DNA of 58,084 nucleotides, from assembly GCA_021432635.1 (NCBI GenBank), contig MU270061.1, forward strand, positions 16,642-74,725. The letters are read 5' to 3'. Shown here one piece after another: positions 33,512 to 46,100 of this stretch (the stretch's first letter is position 1; every line of letters begins with the position of its first letter). The notes beneath the pieces were generated by a model that saw only the letters and a list, made by a program, of their open reading frames with translations, was not told the origin of the DNA and made no database searches. The DNA comes from Thozetella sp. PMI_491 (taxonomy: Eukaryota > Ascomycota > Sordariomycetes > Chaetosphaeriales > Chaetosphaeriaceae). The translations under genes and the position numbers were made by a program.

Positions 33512-34408
33512 CGCGCTTAGGTCTCTCTAGCTAAATATATCGGAACATACAGTAAAGGCGCTTCGCTACCCGACCAGCTACCCGAGGCCCCGTTGCACAT
33601 TATCAGGAAGGATATTACTAGCCGAGTACCATGATTAGGGCGCTCTATATGAGGCTTCCGAGACCCGCTACTACTAGCAGAACATAACTAAACAAGGGCG
33701 ATTTGCTAGCTCTATAGCTCACTATGCAACTCAGCCAGTCGACAAGAGCCCAGGCAGCTATCTTCAGTATTATCGAGGGGTCATTTTCTCAGCCATAATC
33801 TCGTTGATGGCACTAGGTTCTAGCCGCCGTCTCGAACGATTTCTACTGTTCTGGTAATGCATCTTGCTGCGTCTCAGGGCTTCAGCTGCTTCATAGAACG
33901 AATGGCTCGAAACGGGGTGGGGAGAGCGGGTGTGTATTGAAAGATGCTATGGCTCTACCGCTCCTATTTGTCCTATAATGACTCTCCCTCTAAGGCAGGC
34001 TGGAGGGAGTGCAAAATAGTCCGGGCTCGTTGTGCAATGATGCATCTGCAGGCTACAAGTCTGCAGCACCCGTGTAGAGCTAGGACGACCAGAGGAAACC
34101 ATCGTTCTTCTCCGCTATTGATCCCGGTCAGCGACTGGTTTTCTGAAGTTTACTTGGCGGGCCATGTATTTTGATCTTCCGGGTGAAGTCAGTAGCAGCA
34201 TTTGGAACTGTCGAAAGCGATTCGCTTTTGTTTTATTCCCCATCGAATAAGGACCCATGCCTTCTACCTAAATACTTGTCAAACTTACAGAGCACATCTC
34301 ACAGACGCCCCGAGGCCGTTTGGGGACCACCACAGGCCCAAAGCGTGATGCCTGTACACAGTCCTTTTCTCCCTTGCCCACCTATATGGGCCGCGATATC
34401 AGGTGGTC
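33512..34408. other. Convergent intergenic region
   Basis: 897 bp between the hydrolase stop and the argininosuccinate lyase stop; probable 3' UTRs, nothing else recognised. Confidence 0.55.
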
Positions 34409-36074
34409 TCAGGCGAGCTTGTCCCTTAGAATCTTGACCTGCTGCAAGACTGAGGCTTTGGCTGTGCCGCCGAGCGGCGATCTCAGCTCGGCACTCTGCT
34501 CGTAGTCGAATGCGTCCGCGATGTCCTCGCCGAACCGAGCGTCGATCTCCTTGAGCTGCTCATACGATAGCTCGTTCATAGGAATGCCGGTTTGCTCGGA
34601 CAACGCCACGACGCGGCCAGAGATGTGGTGTGTCTCTCGGAACGGGACGCCTTTGCGGACAAGGTAATCCGCCACGTCGGTAGCAAGCATGAACGGGTCG
34701 AGCGCCGCCTTCATCTTCTCGGGCTTGATCTCGAGTGTCGACAGCACACCGTTTGCGATCTGGATGCTGTCTGAGACTGTCTTGAGGTGATCCAGCAGGG
34801 GCTCGATGCTCTCCTGTAGGTCCTTGTTGTAGGTGCTTGGGAGGCCCTTCACTGTCATCATGAAGCCGGCCACATGGCCAAAGGCCCGACCCGCCTTGCC
34901 CCTGAGAAGCTCTAGGCTATCGGGGTTCTTCTTTTGGGGCATGAGCGAGCTCCCTGTCGAGTAGGCATCGGCAAGCCGCACGAAGCCGGCCTCCCCAGTC
35001 GAGTAGAAAATTAGATCCTCGGCTGCATGAGACGATCAGCACTAGAACCCGAATCTGAAGGGGGTCACAGCTTACCGAATCGAGAAATGTGAATCATCAA
35101 CATGGAGCCCCATTGCAGGGTCTCGATGACAAAGTCACGATCTGCCACTCCATTCATACTGTTCCACACCAGACCCTCGAATCCCAGCTCCTTGGCCATC
35201 ATCTCCCGATCGATGCCGAAAGGATTCCCGGCCAGGGCTCCCAGGCCCAGAGGAGAACGATTCACCCGGTGGACAACTTCTTTGAGACGCTCAAGGTCAT
35301 TCGAAAAGCCCAGCCCATAAGACAGCAGCCAGTGCGACCAACGGACAGGCTGGGCGCGCTGCAAATGTGTGTAGCCAGGCATCAGCACGTCAACCTCCTT
35401 CTCGGCACGAGCCGCGACGACCTGCAGGAAGTCAACCAAGTGCCCCTCAATCTTCTGGAGCTCCTTCCTCAAAAAGAGTTTTAAGTCCGTAGCGATCTGT
35501 TCGTTGCGGCTCCTCCCTGGTCGTAGCTAATTAGAAACATGCTACTAAGGCACAGGAAGCAAGTGCCATTCCGTTCGCGAGGGCTACTCACCAGTATGAA
35601 GCTTCCCTGCGACATCTCCTATTATCTCTTTGAGCCGACGCTCGTTGGCAGTCTAGGCTCCACGTTAGCGCGAGAGCGGATGGCGAGAACCCAGGGGCAA
35701 TCGCATACGTGGATATCCTCGTCGACCCCAGGTATAATCTTGAAGACGCCCGTGTCCCACTCCTCCTTGACCTTGAACAGGCCGGCCTCGATCTGTGAGA
35801 ACTCCTCTTTGGTGATAATACCAGTCTTGGCATTGGCTCGGGCGAAGGCGATGCTCCCCGCGATATCCTCGGCGTACAGAACCTTGTCAAAGTAAATAGA
35901 CTCGTTATACTGGACCATCAGGGGGTCAAGGCCGCCTGCGAAGCAAGGAAAGGAGTCAGCAATTGCCTGTCGAGCGCGGGGAGAGGGGAGCTCTTGAATG
36001 CAGATAGCGACGAACGAAGCAGTTCACGAACCGGTAAAGCGGCCGCCCCACAGCATATTTCCTTGGGGTGGCAT
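34409..36074 (-). CDS. ARG4: Argininosuccinate lyase
   Basis: Spliced model complement(34409..35022, 35076..35516, 35592..35652, 35709..35935, 36032..36074), 461 aa, the normal length. Exon 1 encodes only [15 protein letters not shown]; the others continue [37 protein letters not shown] and HISRFAEDL. All four introns (96, 56, 75 and 53 nt) are GT-AG and in phase. Hallmarks are the substrate-binding HTGRSRNEQ loop, HLQRAQP with the general acid/base His, and the fumarase/aspartase superfamily signature [10 protein letters not shown] (281-290) with the catalytic serine. It cleaves argininosuccinate to arginine and fumarate, the last step of arginine synthesis, as a homotetramer. A perfect TGAGTCA site lies 253 bp upstream, suggesting cross-pathway (Gcn4/CPC1) control. 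Confidence 0.96.
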
Positions 36075-36534
36075 GTTGTAATTGGGGGCAATTGTAATCT
36101 TCTAGCCGCTTTCCGATCAATTGGCTCGATTAGTTGTTTGCTGGCAGTTGCTAGGCGGAAGAGTTATGTTCTTGTTGAGAATATCGCAGCGATTTATTGT
36201 AGCTATCAAGCGCGATGTCGGATGTGGGACCAGGGTAGCAAGGCTTGCTCTTACCGCGAAGGTTAGTAGCTAAGGTACACAAGGTACCTTAGTTAGGTGG
36301 GGTTAGTTGGCGGGGAGCATTTTTTCTGAGTCAATGGGGGAAAAAAAAATTTTCCTCTCCGTCACCTGAAGCTTCCTTCTCCTTTGGGTAGGTACCTACC
36401 TTATCTACCTTGATAAGTAGCTGTGTTCACGCATCGGTCCGAGTGGGGCGGATACATTTCTCCGCTCCGTGCCGACGGCCAACGACATCCGTCGTCCACA
36501 AAAGCAAGGAAGGTCTGCCAGACACTTGTTAAAT
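36075..36534. other. Divergent promoter, argininosuccinate lyase / M24 peptidase
   Basis: 460 bp. Besides the TGAGTCA site it holds an A9TTTT run near 36343-36355 and repeats of TAGGTACCTA/GGTACCTTA type near 36275-36295 and 36387-36400. Confidence 0.5.
36327..36333. promoter_or_regulatory. TGAGTCA, candidate Gcn4/CPC1 site
   Basis: Exact bZIP site in the 460-bp divergent promoter between argininosuccinate lyase (start 36074) and the M24 peptidase (start 36535). Amino acid biosynthesis genes in fungi are commonly induced through such sites. A 7-mer of this type will also occur by chance a few times in a window this long. Confidence 0.45.
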
Positions 36535-38071
36535 ATGCGCGCCACAAGTTTTCTTCTCGTAGGGCAGGCTGTCGGGGTCCTGGGTGGACAAGTCTGGGGG
36601 CTTGAGACCGAAGCTGAGGCCAACGCCTGGCCGCATCTGCCGCGATACCACACACTCCCTTCTCTGCGTGAACAGGCCGAGCTGCAGGATGATTGGACGA
36701 AGCAGAGGAGGGAGGATATACCGCGGATCCTCCAGAAGTATGGCGTTGATGCCTGGCTCGTTCGTTCCAAATCCATCCGCCCAGGCCCGGATAGGTCACC
36801 GCGCTGAAACGTGTCGCAGGTGAGCCAGAGAGAATATGCCGAGGAGACAGTCTTCTGGTCCCTGAAGTCGGCAAGACAGTTCTCGGCGAGGCGCCGTAGC
36901 ACTCTGCTGTTCTTTGCCAATGCAAGCGGTGATGCAAGCTCTTACACTTGGATCGACAACACGCCCAAGCTCTGGACAGAGCTGCGTGCTATCCTGGAGA
37001 AGGAACAGCCCAAAACGATCGTTGTAGACACTCACCCGCAGATCGCCTTCAGCTCAGGCCTCCACGCCGGGGAGCTAGATGCCATCAAAGAGGGCCTTGG
37101 CCCCGAGTGGGCGTCCAGGTTCACGTCAGAGCCCCTGGTTGCGGTTGAATACATCGCCACCCAGCTCCCTGACCGGGCGGCTTGGTACCGACGGCTGCAG
37201 TCCACAGCTTGGGCAATGATCTCGGAGGCGTTCAGTGAGAGAGTTATCACACCGGGGCGTACCACGACCTCTGTGAGCAAACCTGCCCAGCCCGACCCGC
37301 CCGTGTGTTCTGATGACGAGCGATAGGACGTCGAATGGTGGCTTCGAGAGAAGATCCAGCAGATGAACTATACTACTTGGTTCCACCCAAGCGTGACTAT
37401 CATTGACGGAGACAGGCGATTTGTTCTCGAACACGAGGACCGGGACGTCATTAACTACGGCGACTTCTTACATACAGACTTTGGAGTCACCGCGTTAGGT
37501 TTAAATACAGACACCCAGCACCTCGGCTATGTCCTGTATCCAGGCGAGACAGAAGAGGAGGTTCCAGAGGGCCTGAAGGCCGGTCTTAAGAAGGGAAATC
37601 GGCTACAGGATATCGTCAAGTCGAACATGAAGATAGGGAAGACTGGCAACGACATCCTCACCGCGTCTTTGGACCAAATGCACCAGGAGGGCATCGAGGG
37701 CAAGATATACAGTCATCCCATCGGAGACTTTGGGCATGCGGCGGGAACCTTGATCGGTGAGCGAGTGACCAATTTACCCTGTCGGCTCCATATACTCACA
37801 CTGGGGCCAATTCACAGGCATGACCAATTTACAGGATGAGGTCCCTGTGCTTGGTGATCTCCCGCTCCTGCCTAACATGTACTACAGTGTGGAGCTCTTG
37901 GTGGAGCACTTTGTCCCTGAGTGGAATGCCACTCTCCAGTTCCCACTAGAGGAAGATATACAACATGTCGGGGGAGACCAGTGGGTCTGGGCATATGGAC
38001 GACAGGAAACTTTCCATGTCATTCGAACATCGGACAGGGGAGCATTAAGAGCCCAAGGAGGAAACGTTTAA
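36535..38071 (+). CDS. Secreted M24-family (creatinase/Xaa-Pro peptidase-like) protein
   Basis: Spliced model 36535..36759, 36820..37272, 37327..37756, 37818..38071, 453 aa. The three introns (60, 54 and 61 nt) are in phase and restore [33 protein letters not shown] and [14 protein letters not shown]. The N-terminus ([22 protein letters not shown]) is a signal peptide. An N-terminal creatinase-like domain precedes a pita-bread domain: metal-ligand Asp residues in [19 protein letters not shown], His in [11 protein letters not shown], and acidic residues in [12 protein letters not shown] and YGRQETFHV. The family includes metal-dependent aminopeptidases releasing an N-terminal residue before proline. 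Whether all five ligands are kept at the C-terminal end needs an alignment, so activity is likely but not certain. Secretion is inferred from the signal peptide. Confidence 0.87.
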
Positions 38072-39130
38072 CTGGGCTGCAAAGTTGTGATTTGTCGGTA
38101 GCGACAATGCATCCTACCGTGGCGGTCATAGCTCAGGTTCGTTTGGGGACGGAGGGGCCTTCTTATAAATATGCACTGCTAGGCGATGCTTGGGCGGGGT
38201 TAGAGGGAAGCGGCGGTAAATTTCAGTTCTTATAACGCACGTAATCGAACTACTTCGTCCATAGCACTGTGGCGTAATTGCAACCCATAACTTGCCGATA
38301 ACTTCATTGCTGGGGCGGAGTCGACGTTGCCAGGACCCCCAGGCACCACACTCTGAACTTGTCTCTTGACCACGCTCACGTAGACTCTTCCTCGACTAAC
38401 ATGTCCTCTACTGTAGCTTTTATACCGTTCCTATTTCTTATTTAAATAGGTAACCAGCCGACGGTAGGACAACTTGCTCCGCAATATTCGAGTCCAGGAT
38501 CAACCAACGACGCTCATCCTAAAACCAGAACTCCCCCGCGGAAACTGTGCAAGGATGTATTACATGTATCTCGTCTTTTGTGTCGTCTATGCCCTCTACC
38601 AACACAGGTCTCAAACTACCACCTGGGAATCCTCCTAGGTGTAAACTGATACTGGTGTTGCGTCGCGAGCGGGGGATCGTTGCCAGGATGATGTGTCATG
38701 GGTGCTGGTAGCATCCATACCGGTCCCTATTATGCCTCCCGTCGGTAAAACCGTAGAAAGCTATACGCCAGGGACCCTCTTTCGCCTGTATCCCATTTAT
38801 GAGGCATGCCGTGGAGGGAGAGACCGAGGGTAGAAGGGCTTGGCTTTGTAAGAAATATTATATCTCAGCGCTCCAGATCCCGGGAAGGGATATCCCAGCC
38901 TACACGGTACGTGGACCGTAGCGCGGAAGCGCAGTCACCGGCCGGAAGCCAGCGCAGGGTTCGCACCCCAACAACTACGTTCCTTCAGGGGACCTTCCAG
39001 TTATCAGTCCCACGGGGGCTATTTGTTTGAAAAATCCACGGTTTCATTGAAATCTACTTGGGATGTCAAGACCCAATTACGAACGTAGCCAAAAATTCTG
39101 TCAATCCTGGATCGAAATAAGCCGGCCTGT
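38072..39130. other. Convergent intergenic region
   Basis: 1.06 kb, no recognisable gene or RNA. The sequence near 38940-38965 resembles a tRNA T-arm (GGTTCGCACCCC), but no cloverleaf forms around it. Confidence 0.5.
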
Positions 39131-40906
39131 TCAGGCAATCGTCCCGCTGTTGTCAGCACAGTCGAATGGCCGCCCAACAACCCCCGCGGCGTACGCTTCA
39201 ATGATCGACATAATCGCCCCATACCTAGTACAAACGTTAGTTTCGGCTTCTGGGCTGCAGTCGGAGTAAAAAAAAAGGGTCACGCACGTTCCGCCGATGG
39301 TGATGAAAATGCCCAGGAGGATGACCCCGATATGTGCATAGAACTTAGTCCTTTCTAGCGCGGTGCCATTCTTGTAATGCCAGGAATCGTGGATGTACAG
39401 AAGACCCGGCGTTATCAAGGCCATCGGGCCGAAGCAGATAGCGCCAGCCAGTGCCAGGATGTAGTTGAAGATGGCCACTGCCTCGGCGAGCAGGAAGGAG
39501 ACGATTCCCAAGGCTAGGCAGCACGAGAGCCACGTCGCCCAATGAATAAAGGTGTTCGACTGCAGGTGCACACTGTTGCGGAGGATGCGAACGAAAAGGT
39601 ACTTGGCGGCGACGTGTTGGTAGATGGCACCGGTGACGATCAGCCCGGGTAGAGCAACACCGTACGAGACCTTCTTGAGCAAGGACCCCGCGGAGCCAAG
39701 GGCCGGCGTGGCGACTAAGCACATACAGAATTAGTAACTGCAGCAAGTGTGATCAAAGGGGTGCCCGGAGACCTCGAATTGGGCATTCATCCGCTGCGAC
39801 TGCCCATCCATGGGCCAACTATGGAGCCGAAAGGGAAAAAAATTGCACTCGTGAATACGTACTGTACTGCCCGCAGTAGGCATAGAGGACAAGGGCAAAG
39901 GCCAGGTACATGGCTAAGCAGAGGGCATTGCACACGATGACGGCCTTCTTGTAGTCGCGCGGCTGCCGCATCTCCGAGATTACAGGCAACATAGCAGATG
40001 TGCCCGCGGAGGAGATGAAGATGGTGGCCGTAGCCGTGATGCCGGCAATGAAAGTTGGATTGGCGATGACGCGATATCCGAGGTCGAAGTCGCCCTCCTG
40101 GGGAGCTGCAGCCGGCCGCGAGCGAGTGGTCACGCCGATGACGACGATCAGGACGGCGATAACCAGCGAGAAGAAGCCGACCCAGGTAAGCCAGCCCACG
40201 TTCCGGAGAGTCCTGACGGAGGCGGCGGCCGTCATGAGAATCATGCCGATGAAGGCGAACCAAACGGTGCAGATGGAGTGATCAGAAAGGGCATTGAAGG
40301 CCACCGAAAGGCCAATGACACCACCTCCGATGCAGAGGACGTATGCAACCAGGAAGATGGCACCAGCGACTTCGCGAGCGATGGTTCCGCCGACGGGGCC
40401 GCCCACTGTACGGCCCATAAGGCCACACATGTCGGCAATAGCTGGATGTAGTCCCAAACGTTAACTCGAGGCCACCACACGCGCCGTCGCGGTTGTCGGG
40501 GAAGTCAAGATGGTTTGGGGGGGGGGGGGGGGGGGGGGGGGGAAGGGGGCTCGCTAGCCGTAGCCGTATAAGGAGGCTTACTATGGCACTCTGGGTGGTT
40601 GTTCCTGAAGTTGCCCTGAACCACGGCGAGATAGGTGTTCAAGGAGCTCCAAGCGACCAGCGACAGCGCACCGCCGACAGCCCCGAGGCTGTAGAGGGCC
40701 GTTGGGATGGCAAGGACACCCAGTGCGAAGGTTATCTTGAGGAAGATCACAGTCGCCCGCGGCCAGCCGACGGTTCGGAAGTCAACGCCATCTGCCGTCT
40801 TCTTGAAGACTTCATGGCGTTCTGTTTCGGTCTCCTTGGAGAAGCCAACATCGGGGCTGCTGCTCCGAGCCTCAGCGGGCTGGATGTCGCCCTTGGTATC
40901 ACTCAT
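39131..40906 (-). CDS. Neutral amino acid permease, Mtr-like (AAAP family)
   Basis: Spliced model complement(39131..39224, 39288..39714, 39863..40441, 40582..40906), 474 aa. Introns are 140, 148 and 63 nt. Residues 1-50 are a charged cytosolic tail, and membrane segments start at TVIFLKITFALGVLAIPTALYSLG. Conserved blocks include IPTALYSLGAVGGALSL, AREVAGAIFLVAYVLCIGGG, TVWFAFIGMILMTAAA, VGWLTWVGFFSLVIAVLIV, TFIAGITATATIFISSAGTS and QPRDYKKAV, then KKVSYGVALPGLIVTGAIY and the ending YGAIMSIIEAYAAG. About 11 helices are expected. Proton-coupled permeases of this type (Neurospora Mtr) import neutral and aromatic amino acids at the plasma membrane. The start codon at 40906 has A at -3. The first intron holds a 26-nt G/C homopolymer. 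Confidence 0.92.
40517..40542. repeat. 26-nt poly-G (poly-C on the coding strand) in an intron
   Basis: An unbroken run of 26 G on the + strand, inside intron 1 (40581-40442) of the amino acid permease, so the transcript carries C26. The run is unstable in replication and a common place for assembly length errors. Confidence 0.95.
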
Positions 40907-42107
40907 TTTGCTGTCTTCTTGCCTAGCCACAAGGGGAGGGAGGGAAGTTTAGAGGTGGGAGGGACGCAGGACCTGAGCTTCTCAGGAAGGGACGTCAGGC
41001 CAGGAACGTGCGGGATCATTATTTATCTTCTCGAGGGTCCCCCCCGGGCCGCTGGAGCTCTCCTGGTTAGGCCATGTCAGGTTTGATGGAAGCCCCGGAA
41101 GCAGCATGGCGAGTCTAGACTCCACGGCGTAGCCTTCCCAGCCCGACGGGTCCCTGGCGGACCATCACCATGCCCGCCGGGGGAGAGCACATGCCTGCAG
41201 CAAGGGGCGCGCTAGGGCCGAACGCCCGTGGGTCGTCGGAGCTCGATGCCCGACTGCCCAATGGCGTCTTCGTATTCGCCGTGTTTCGCCGGCGGCGACG
41301 TCTAGCAGAGGCTGGCAAGAGGCCCAGGTCCCACCGCCAGGGCGGAGCCGGCTGAAGAACCCGGCCCCAAGAAGCCCTCTGGCCCTGGCTTGCCTCGTTT
41401 TTTATTACGTACGAGAACGGCTCCCCCAGGCCCATCAGGTACGCATTCGTGCGCCATGGTTGGTTGCCCTAGCGTCGAGACAGGCGTAAGCTAGCTAGTA
41501 TCCTGGAATAAGGGGCTATCGCCCGCGTGCGGTTTGTCTGGGGAAGTGGGGACGACTTCTGATAAGCTAGACTGCGGCCTCCTTGGCACCCGGCTTCTGG
41601 GAGCAACTCTCTGGCCTGCGGGCGGGACTTGCTCGCTAGCCTGTTGGGGTCCTGCCGATCCGCCGGCCACAAACCTTCACTAAAGATTGGCTCGATAGGG
41701 TCCTCCGAGTGAGTCGTTACAAGTCCGCCCGCGGCCGAGGAGCAGCGAGTCGAGTGCGACGGGCCTAGCACAGGCCTAGACGACGGCGCCCGCCGCCCTA
41801 AGCAGGGGAGCCACGCCATCGCCATATAGGATATTGGCCACGCCTGATAAGGTGGCACGGCATACAGATATTCCCGACATCGAAAACCCCCAATGGTCCC
41901 TGGCGGTACATGTACCGTCCTAGCGCCTCGACTGGACCATGACTTGATATTGCCCGGCAGTCCCTCCCCAAGCGCCTCGACCAAGACTTTGCAAAGGTCT
42001 ATTGCTATCTTGCCCTCGCCCGTTACCGCATTTGCGTAGCCTTCTGATCAACTTTCTCCCTCTCCCGCCCGGCTTGACGTGGCCAACCGGATCCGACCCT
42101 GGCCGAT
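40907..42107. other. Divergent promoter region, permease / CYP504
   Basis: 1.2 kb between divergent starts; no extra gene supported. A TGAGTCG near 41708 is one base from a bZIP site. Confidence 0.5.
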
Positions 42108-43758
42108 ATGTCTGCCGTCGACGTTTCTCGTGATTTTGGAAAAGCCCTGCTCCCCCAGGGTGTCATCACGGCCCTCGTAGTGGTCGCAGTGGCATATTTG
42201 TTGGTAAGTGCCGCCTTCGGACATACCCGCGAAGGGCGGCGGGTATCGCGCTGACATGGCCGCAAAGAGGGAGGCGTACCGCACCAATTTCCCGCGCATA
42301 AAGGGAATACCGGAAGTGCCAGGCGCACTGCCCTTTATTGGCCATCTAAATCAGCTGGGTGGCCGCAATAAGAAGAACGATGGCACCGTTTTCACCGAAT
42401 GGAGGAAACAGCTGGGGAACCCGCCTTTGTTTCAGTGCCGTATGGGCGACCAGCGCACCATCATCGTGTCGGACTACAAGGCAATCCAGGATTTGTGGGT
42501 GGGCCACACCAACGACCTCATCGATCGCCCAGACCAACCGGGCTTCGTCGAAAAACTCGGGGTCGACCTCACTGGCTTTCCCATGACTCCCCAGCTCCGA
42601 AGATGCCGAGCAGCCGCGATGAGAGCGCTGGCCAAACCGGCCTGGCCAAAGTACTACCCTTTGATCGAGCCGTCGTCCGCGCAGCTAGTAGAAGACCTGT
42701 ACCACATGGGCCAAAACGGTCGGGCTGCCATTGACTCGTTTGCCCATCTCCGTTATCTTGTGTTCGACCTGACCCTTTCGCTCTCATACGGCGCGCGGTT
42801 CGGCAAGGTCGACGACGCATTCACGCTGCGCTTGATCAAGTCCATCAACCAGATCTCGGCTGTACGGTCCTCGTCCAAGAACTACCGTCACTTCGTGCCA
42901 CTTTTGCGACTCATCCCCGAGCCGACCTCTCAGACCATCGCCGCTGAGAAGGTTCGGGCCAAGCACATCAAAGTGGTGTACGAGTCGTATCAAGAACGCG
43001 TCGCCAACGGCGAGACTGTCGAATGCATAGTAGCTTCCCTAGGTAAGGACAAGCTAACCGAGGACGAAATCCACGGGACGTGTATCTCCCTCCTGCAGGC
43101 GGCACCAGACACGGTCGCCTCGGCAGTGTACCAGGCTATCGCCTGGTTCTCCGCATCCGAGCAGGGAAAGAAGTACCAAGAGAAAATATACAACGCAATC
43201 CTCGAAGCATATGACGGTGACCGAGATCAGGCGTGGAAGAACGCGTTCCGGGAAGACAAGGTTCAGGTGGAACTTGTTCGCAGTATCGGCATGGAGGCGC
43301 TCCGTTTCTGGACTACGACGCCGTACGCCATCCCGCGCCGCACCGCAAAGGACATACAGTACGGCGACGTTTTCATCCCCAAGGGAATCACCATCTTGAT
43401 GAACGCTCAAGAGGCGAATCATGACATCGCCAAGTTCGGCCCAGACGCTTGGGAATTCAACCCGGAGCGGTATATCGACAACGATTTGGCTCTGCCTCAC
43501 TTGGCTTTCGGGGCCGGTAGCCGCATTTGCCCAGCTGCTGCCCTCAGCAACCGCATCATTTATGCTATGATTATCCGTCTTGTCTTGGCCTTCGAGATGA
43601 AGGAGGACAAGGAAGCGAGGACCACCAACCTAGATGCCATTGATTTCTCCGATTTGTATAGCGAGGTGCTGGCGCACCCCCGTGCATATGACTGTCGGTT
43701 CATTCCTCGCGACGAGGCTTGGCTGAAGCACATTGTTTCCAACAAGGAAAGCGACTGA
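42108..43758 (+). CDS. Cytochrome P450, CYP504 (phenylacetate hydroxylase) type
   Basis: Spliced model 42108..42203, 42268..43758, 528 aa. Exon 1 carries the N-terminal ER anchor (VITALVVVAVAYLL); the 64-nt intron (GTAAGT, CTGAC branch) joins it to REAYRTNFPRIKGIPEVPG. P450 landmarks in order: I-helix LLQAAPDTVAS in place of the usual AGxDT, ExxR in EALRF, PERY and the haem loop FGAGSRICPAA with ligand Cys453. The APDT I-helix and the GALPFIGHLNQLGGRN segment are those of CYP504 enzymes (PhacA/PhacB), which hydroxylate phenylacetate or 3-hydroxyphenylacetate towards homogentisate. Which position is hydroxylated cannot be told. No other catabolic gene of the pathway lies in the window. Confidence 0.88.
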
Positions 43759-46100
43759 TGTAAACAACCGAGCAAGCGTGCTATGTCCACCTCGCGAACG
43801 CATGCGGCCAGTTTTACGTGCCCTACTTGTTCCTATCTAGCAAGCCTCTCCCATAGTGCACATCAAGGACACCTACCATCAACTATCTGCACCCTCCTCG
43901 CGTAGTATTGCCTTTTTCTTGTAGGCTCATCTCTTATTTCTCCGGCGCGCTCGGGCGGCCATGGGCGGCCTGGATTCAGGACGGCCTAAAGCTGCTGCTT
44001 GCTATTTGATAACTCTGTCGAGGGCAGAAGTTTTACCCCGTTGACCGGCAAACTGACGCTCACGCGAAACCGATAGTTCGGTAGTGGTTATTGGGGTGAA
44101 TGTCACCAGGGGGCCGGTGACAGGCGAGGGCCTGTCTGGCGACAGCAATCTCAGCTCTCACAGCATCGGAGGCAGAAACTCCCCGGGGGCACGTCCGAAC
44201 GCCTCCACGATTGCTTTGTAATCCAGACCAAGAGTCGCAGTTCCCTCCTCACTGGGAGAGCACATTACGCTCAACCTAGATGTGACAAGGGCATGAGCTA
44301 GTAAATATCATCAGTTCCAGTCCAAGCAAACCTCCCACACTGTCGCCCAGGGACCACATGCTGACGGATCGAGGCATTTGCCTATTCGAGTATGCGTAGA
44401 TGTTTAGGAAGTTAACGGCGTTGGCTATTGTGTTAGTTGCTGTCGGTCTACGCTACTTGCTCGACTAGATCTGTCAGTAGTGACAAGTTAATGGGGTGGT
44501 GATTAGCGAAAGAGATTCATGACGAATGACACTATCCACGGTTAGGCTACTAAGCTGTGGCGTATCGTCTATGGGATGGTGAACACGAGCAGTGCCCTTG
44601 AGTCGTAGCAATCGCTATCCCACCCGAGTATGCCATTCTTCCCACCAACTAATCGCATGCCTGACGGTTGGGGCGGCAGACTAGAAGGGAGCAAGCTCCT
44701 CCCACTGGAGAGGCGGCTGCACACAGCTGGCGGTGGCCATCACCGTGGTGTTATAAATGCTACGCGTGCGCTTGTCACTTACGACTTACGACGGTTGTCA
44801 ATCGAGTGCAAACAACCACCACGTCGGAAATAGTGGCTAGAAGTGGCCCGCCGATTCGCAGCCTGTGCGGGTTGTACATCAATATGGGTAGGTAGGTAGG
44901 CAGGTACAGGTGGCCGAGATATGCCGCTAAGCCAGGGCAGTCAACCTCATTCAATTTATAAGGCTTGGCAGAGCAGATCGAATCGTCGATAGCCGCCGAC
45001 ATTTGATTCCGACGAGTCGGAAGCGCGTGAAGCATGTTTTTTCGGAGCGCGGCTTTGGAGCATTATACAGGCCAGCAGAAGCCCGAGAGAGCAGGCTAGC
45101 CGAGCGAAGAGAGGAGTTTTGCCTTGCTCGCCCACAGCACAAGCCAGTGCGTTGTTGAGTCGCCGCTCTCAGTCGAGGAGAGCGTCTCGAGGCGAGGAAT
45201 AAAGGAGCATCGGCCTGGCGAATCATGGGACGAGACCATCTTCAAGTCGCCCGCGTCATCGCGTCATGGCGACGAGTAGACAAGAATTGATCCGAAATCG
45301 GAGGGTTCCGGCCAGCTCCGGGGATATCGAACCAGTTGTGGGGAAACTGAGACGAGCCGACGGTCGTGGGGGAACGAGGGATGATTCGAGACATGCAGAA
45401 GCTTCCCCGAATGTAAAGTCGCATGATTCCGAGCGGAGGCGATAAGCTTTGCTGGAGAAGACTGGAGAAGACGCCCCCTCGAGATGGTGAATATGTGCCG
45501 AGCGAGCGTCTACACCTCTCGCGTCGCGACCAAGGCCCCGTTCTTGGGTGTTCCTGTCATGCAAGTTCGTAGATAAACAGAGGGGCGAATTGTGTGGCGT
45601 TGCTGGGATTGGGGGTTCGAAAGCGGACGCCTTGTGGAGAAGGAGAAATTCGGTGGCCGTTGTTCGGCTTTCGGGGAACCGGACGCCTGCTAACGGACCC
45701 GAAGCTTGTGAAAATCCCTCTCTTGTGGCTGCCCCCCCCCCCCCCCCATATTCTCTCCCACCCCCCCAAAAGAGTCTTCGCCAATTATTACCAGACCCCC
45801 TCGACCCGAAATTCTCGAGTTCGTTGTCAAACCTTCTCCTCCCTCGATCTGTCCTAGCAGCCCTAGCTCGCTGAGTTTTGCGATCTGACCTGCTGACTCC
45901 TGGTGCGCGAAGACCAAAGCTTAGGACAGCAAATCGTTGCGAGAGGGAGCTTTCCATTTTTTTCTTTTCTTCCGTCTTTTCTTCTTCTCTCCCTTCCTTC
46001 TTCACCCTAAGCCGGGAATCCTGACGGAGCTCCGGCAAGCCCCAACGGTGCCCAAGCTACAGCCCGCACGTGTTCGCACCAATAACCTGCAGCAAGCACG
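43759..46100. other. Long intergenic region upstream of kgd4
   Basis: 2.3 kb. A 260-codon open frame on the - strand (45256-46038) is compositionally odd, lacks homology and ends in the kgd4 leader, so it is not called. A C16 run lies at 45732-45747, and a CACGTG at 46067-46072 with a CCAAT at 46079-46083 lie just upstream of kgd4. Confidence 0.5.
45732..45747. repeat. C16 homopolymer
   Basis: Sixteen consecutive C, followed shortly by a C7 run (45771-45777), in the upstream region of kgd4. Confidence 0.9.

Noticed and set aside
38930..38975. Possible tRNA (GGTTCGCACCCC)
   Set aside because: No cloverleaf with an anticodon stem could be formed.
45256..46038. 260-codon open frame, - strand, upstream of kgd4
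   Set aside because: Low-complexity Lys/Glu, Arg and Gly runs, no domain, spans the C16 homopolymer and covers the presumed kgd4 promoter.
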